From Picochlorum sp. 'celeri' (lineage: Eukaryota; Chlorophyta; Trebouxiophyceae): 64,000 bases of DNA. Each line of letters starts with the position of its first letter. Positions within the stretch are counted from its first letter, which is position 1. The stretch covers positions 744,001-808,000 of the forward strand of contig JAACMV010000023.1 in assembly GCA_010909725.1 (NCBI GenBank). Direction: 5' to 3'. The notes under the pieces were generated by a model. The model was not told the origin of the DNA and ran no database searches. It worked only from the letters and a program-made list of their open reading frames with translations. Below, piece by piece: positions 61,643 to 64,000 of this stretch. Made by a program: the position numbers and the translations under genes.

Positions 61643-62076
61643 CGCCGAGATACGAGGATGCTTATGTTATCATGCGTTTTGAACTGTTAAACAGTACCCA
61701 TTCAGCGTATATGCCTCCCTGTGGATGCTCAGGAGGTACGCGAAAGACAAGAACGCCGCCCGAGAGTGAAGCCGTCTGAACACAATCCTGCTGCCACGGG
61801 TGTGCCATTGGTATGCAGATTCGACGTACCTTTACTATGTAGTAATTGAAATACAATTAACTGATTGGCAGTAGGGCTAGAGAGGCTTCATATAGTGTAG
61901 AATCCGTCGAAGGAATGTGTCTCATGCTGGTCCTATCAGAAGACGCGTTTGATGGGGGAGAGACGTCGTTTCCATCTTGAAGACGATAGCCCATCAACCA
62001 GATGTCTGGACGGGTGATTCAAAGTATTGCCCGTGAAAGACCATAACAACACTGTCTCAAAGCGCTGTTCTCCGTG
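61643..62076. other. Intergenic region with possible unplaced exons
   Basis: About 430 bp on the minus strand contain two open frames with codon-like character: 61673-61817 (begins MAHPWQQDC) and about 61863-62003, which reads IWLMGYRLQDGNDVSPPSN and ends at a stop. I could not join either to a neighbour with a consistent frame, so they are not called as genes. Confidence 0.3.
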
Positions 62077-62253
62077 TTATTTGTTTTTCACGTTTGTTAT
62101 TGTGTCAATATCGTCTTTTATGTCTGTTGATGTGCGCGTGAGGCGTATTTGGTCATACCTTTTTGTTTTGAAAGGCTCTTGAGTGAAAAAACGGCAGGGT
62201 ATTTTCCGTCCTTTTCGTCGGTTCAGACTGTTTTTGGTGACACGAGGTGCCAT
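62077..62253 (-). CDS. Doubtful small basic protein or first exon
   Basis: An ATG at 62253 opens 58 codons beginning MAPRVTKNSLNRRKGRKIPC and very rich in Lys and Arg. A GTATGA after codon 31-32 (intron start 62158) would make this the first exon of a spliced gene, possibly joined to minus-strand exons below 62010. I recognise no family. Its start is only 43 bp from the divergent LisH gene start, which favours it being a real transcript from a shared promoter. Confidence 0.35.
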   Translation of the reverse strand: MAPRVTKNSLNRRKGRKIPCRFFTQEPFKTKRYDQIRLTRTSTDIKDDIDTITNVKNK

Positions 62254-62296
62254 TTTAATTTTTTTTGAAAGAATAGACGCGTGCCTGTGAGCGAAT

Positions 62297-63007
62297 ATGA
62301 GCCCAGGCCCGAGCCAGAGTTCTGGCAAAGGGGCAGAGAATGTCTCCAAAGGGGCTTTGACGAGCAATGAAGTCAACTTTTTAGTATACAGATACTTGCT
62401 GGAGTCGGGATTTGGTCATGCAGCATTTGTGTTTGGATGTGAGAGTGATGTGGATAGAATCGATATAGATGGCAAGGATGTGCCAGTGGGGGCTTTGGTG
62501 AGTTTTGTGCAAAAGGGATTTCAGATGATGGAGTTGGAGGCGAATTTGAATGCTAGCGGGAATGATGTGTACGGTAAATATGTACAGTTTACTGCGGATG
62601 ATATACTGACGAAAGACTTGTCTGAACTGAGGGAAATTGCAAAAGAGATTCAGGATGAGGAGGAAGAATGTGAAGATGAGGAAGAGGACACCAAAGGTGT
62701 CGCGTCGCGAGCTGTGCTGCCTCCGTTGGATGTCGATGAAGCAGATGCAAACAAATCCAAGGTAGAGGAAGCTCCAGTTGTGAAGGAGGAAGAATCTGGT
62801 AGGCCAGCATCCTTGCATCATGATGCCATGGATGTTGATCAATCGCCAGAAAAGAATGAAGAACAAGGCGATGGCATCAACCCAGTAGATTCTGAGAAAA
62901 GTAAAGTAGTCGAGGTAGATCATGGGGCAGAAATGGCAGCTCCTGACGCGGATGGTTTGCAACCTGATGCAGGAGGGGGTCAGAGCACTGGTTCACTACA
63001 GCAATAG
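62297..63007 (+). CDS. LisH-domain protein related to TBL1/HOS15/SIF2 but lacking WD40 repeats
   Basis: 236 aa and intronless. Residues about 20-85 match the LisH plus F-box-like N-terminal module of TBL1-type corepressors: LTSNEVNFLVYRYLLESGFGHAAFVFGCES, then VPVGALVSFVQKGFQMMELEANLN. In TBL1, TBL1XR1, plant HOS15 and yeast Sif2 this module drives tetramerisation and corepressor binding and is followed by a WD40 propeller. Here the rest (about 105-236) is acidic and disordered (DEEEECEDEEEDTKG), and the stop at 63005-63007 precedes a convergent gene, so no propeller exists. It may act as a dominant scaffold or be one half of a split gene. Confidence 0.85.
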   Translation: MSPGPSQSSGKGAENVSKGALTSNEVNFLVYRYLLESGFGHAAFVFGCESDVDRIDIDGKDVPVGALVSFVQKGFQMMELEANLNASGNDVYGKYVQFTADDILTKDLSELREIAKEIQDEEEECEDEEEDTKGVASRAVLPPLDVDEADANKSKVEEAPVVKEEESGRPASLHHDAMDVDQSPEKNEEQGDGINPVDSEKSKVVEVDHGAEMAAPDADGLQPDAGGGQSTGSLQQ

Positions 63008-63098
63008 AAAATAATAATTCATTGACTTGCGTGTGAAAATTTGACTTGACGTATATAATGTAAGAATTGTCTTTTTTTAAATCTATATATACATGGTT

Positions 63099-64000
63099 TT
63101 AAACAGTACTAAAGAGTGCATTCGTGAACGTTTCTGTATCAATAAAGTGGTCCATCACCATGCTGCTTGATAACCTGGTATTGCGTAATATTGGGCTGGT
63201 GCCATCAATTACGACGGGGGTCCCGCCGGGGGAGAGATACACAACGCGGCCAGGAACAACAGGGTCATAGTCACTGACATTTTGTTGCTTTTGGACTGGC
63301 TTTTGCACGTCTTCTGATGCAGTGTCGTCATCAGGTGCCTGCACCAAGCTTGTAAACATTCTAAGCAGCACAGGCATGTTTTCGTCGTCTTTCGTTTCTA
63401 ATCTCCAGTCGAAGTCGGATAAATCCTTCAAAAGATTCAAAAATGGCGTCACAGCGAGCCTAGGGACGATGTCATCGTTGTGGACCAGAGACAGAGTTAC
63501 TGAGCTAAGTTTCTTTGCAAGATTCTCTGCCATACAGGCAGGAGGCTCGTATGCGTAGCATCGCAATCTTGACGAGTCAATACCTTGATCCATCAGCTTT
63601 AAACAAAGCAGGGCTGCTACACCTGCGCCGAGACTATGCCCGAGTAAAACTATAGAGTTGTGTGCCGAGTCTGACACAAAATTCTGGAAAAGGGTACTGA
63701 ACCGTTTGGCACAGTATTCTGAAGCTCGAAGCATCCCCGTATGAGCAGTACCTTCCTCTCCAAAAGATGCTCCATTGGCAAAAAGATCAGTAAATACATC
63801 CTCGGCTGAGAACGTACCACGAATGCATAGCATGAGTTCCCTGTCAGCGTTGTTTGCTGCCAGAAAGAAGGCAGGCGAGCCGCTTGGCATCAGCTCGGGC
63901 TTGTACTTTGCTCCGATCAGGGAATATCCTTTATCTTCAAGAGCTTTCGAAAGGGCATCATCATTCGTATAATCATATGCAAAACATGCAAAATCCCGAT
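63099..64000 (-). CDS. Class 3 lipase (sn-1 diacylglycerol-lipase-like), 5'-truncated by window edge
   Basis: The frame is open to the window end (base 64000), so the start lies outside; an internal ATG at 63890 is not the likely start. About 300 codons are visible. Landmarks of Lipase_3 proteins are LMLCIRGTFSAEDVFTDL (oxyanion region), the nucleophile elbow LLGHSLGAGVAALL, YAYEPPACM, and LVHNDDIVPRLAVTPFLNLL, which carries the catalytic Asp region. The remaining His of the triad is probably the one in MVMDHFIDTE near the C-terminus. Such enzymes hydrolyse diacylglycerol or galactolipids. The preceding segment (DFACFAYDYTNDDALSKALEDKGY) has no obvious domain. Confidence 0.88.
   Translation of the reverse strand, partial: RDFACFAYDYTNDDALSKALEDKGYSLIGAKYKPELMPSGSPAFFLAANNADRELMLCIRGTFSAEDVFTDLFANGASFGEEGTAHTGMLRASEYCAKRFSTLFQNFVSDSAHNSIVLLGHSLGAGVAALLCLKLMDQGIDSSRLRCYAYEPPACMAENLAKKLSSVTLSLVHNDDIVPRLAVTPFLNLLKDLSDFDWRLETKDDENMPVLLRMFTSLVQAPDDDTASEDVQKPVQKQQNVSDYDPVVPGRVVYLSPGGTPVVIDGTSPILRNTRLSSSMVMDHFIDTETFTNALFSTV

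Overview
The window is nuclear DNA from a eukaryote, most likely a small-genome green alga (Chlorophyta; a trebouxiophyte such as Picochlorum/Nannochloris or a prasinophyte would fit, but I cannot settle which). The supporting evidence is: short GT-AG introns (I place 20, from 64 to 180 nt, each restoring a conserved reading frame), a plastid-type ADP-glucose pyrophosphorylase relative, a plastid-like ribosomal protein S5, plant-type hydroxyproline arabinosyltransferase, plant-type PI4K-gamma, THI4 and algal eEF3. Spacing is very tight: convergent stop codons lie 10-80 bp apart or overlap, and divergent start codons lie 43-75 bp apart in places.

Layout. 1-1444: 3' part of serine palmitoyltransferase LCB2. 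1525-6530: a thiamine block, consisting of a HAD phosphatase-ThiD-ThiE fusion, a TenA-type gene and THI4, with a shared TenA/THI4 promoter that carries repeated motifs. 7436-10574: a six-exon secreted proline-rich, FN3-containing wall/matrix protein. 11309-17386: CPBP protease, PI4K-gamma, a structured non-coding interval with a Pol III-like terminator, a NudC/CS protein and an acid lipase. 17616-25473: PrimPol, an unknown nuclear-looking protein that starts 6 nt after the stop of mitochondrial ribosomal protein uL23 (candidate two-cistron mRNA), PheRS alpha, an RNase III-fold protein and an SLC35-type transporter. 26103-33983: eEF3, RPL3, V-ATPase subunit G, an HS2ST-like sulfotransferase and plastid-type uS5. 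34239-44097: Popeye-domain protein, SPPL protease, Rieske protein, cation/Ca exchanger, adenylosuccinate synthetase and torsin. 44617-54235: an unknown membrane protein, an FYR-domain protein, a plastid TPR protein, a putative lumen protein, TFIIF-alpha, Pol III RPC4, HPAT and V-ATPase c''. 54586-64000: RIC1, a catalytically degenerate AGPase subunit, RPL12, two doubtful small ORFs, a LisH (TBL1-like) protein without WD40 repeats, and a class-3 lipase that runs off the end.

Functional links visible here: the thiamine genes cover thiazole synthesis, HMP-P phosphorylation, coupling and TMP dephosphorylation, with pyrimidine salvage by TenA. HPAT could modify the Pro-rich wall protein. Two V-ATPase subunits, TFIIF/RPC4, and several translation genes (eEF3, RPL3, RPL12, PheRS alpha, uL23m, uS5c) also occur in the window. 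Most genes are functionally unrelated neighbours, as expected for a nuclear genome. The thiamine block is the clear exception.
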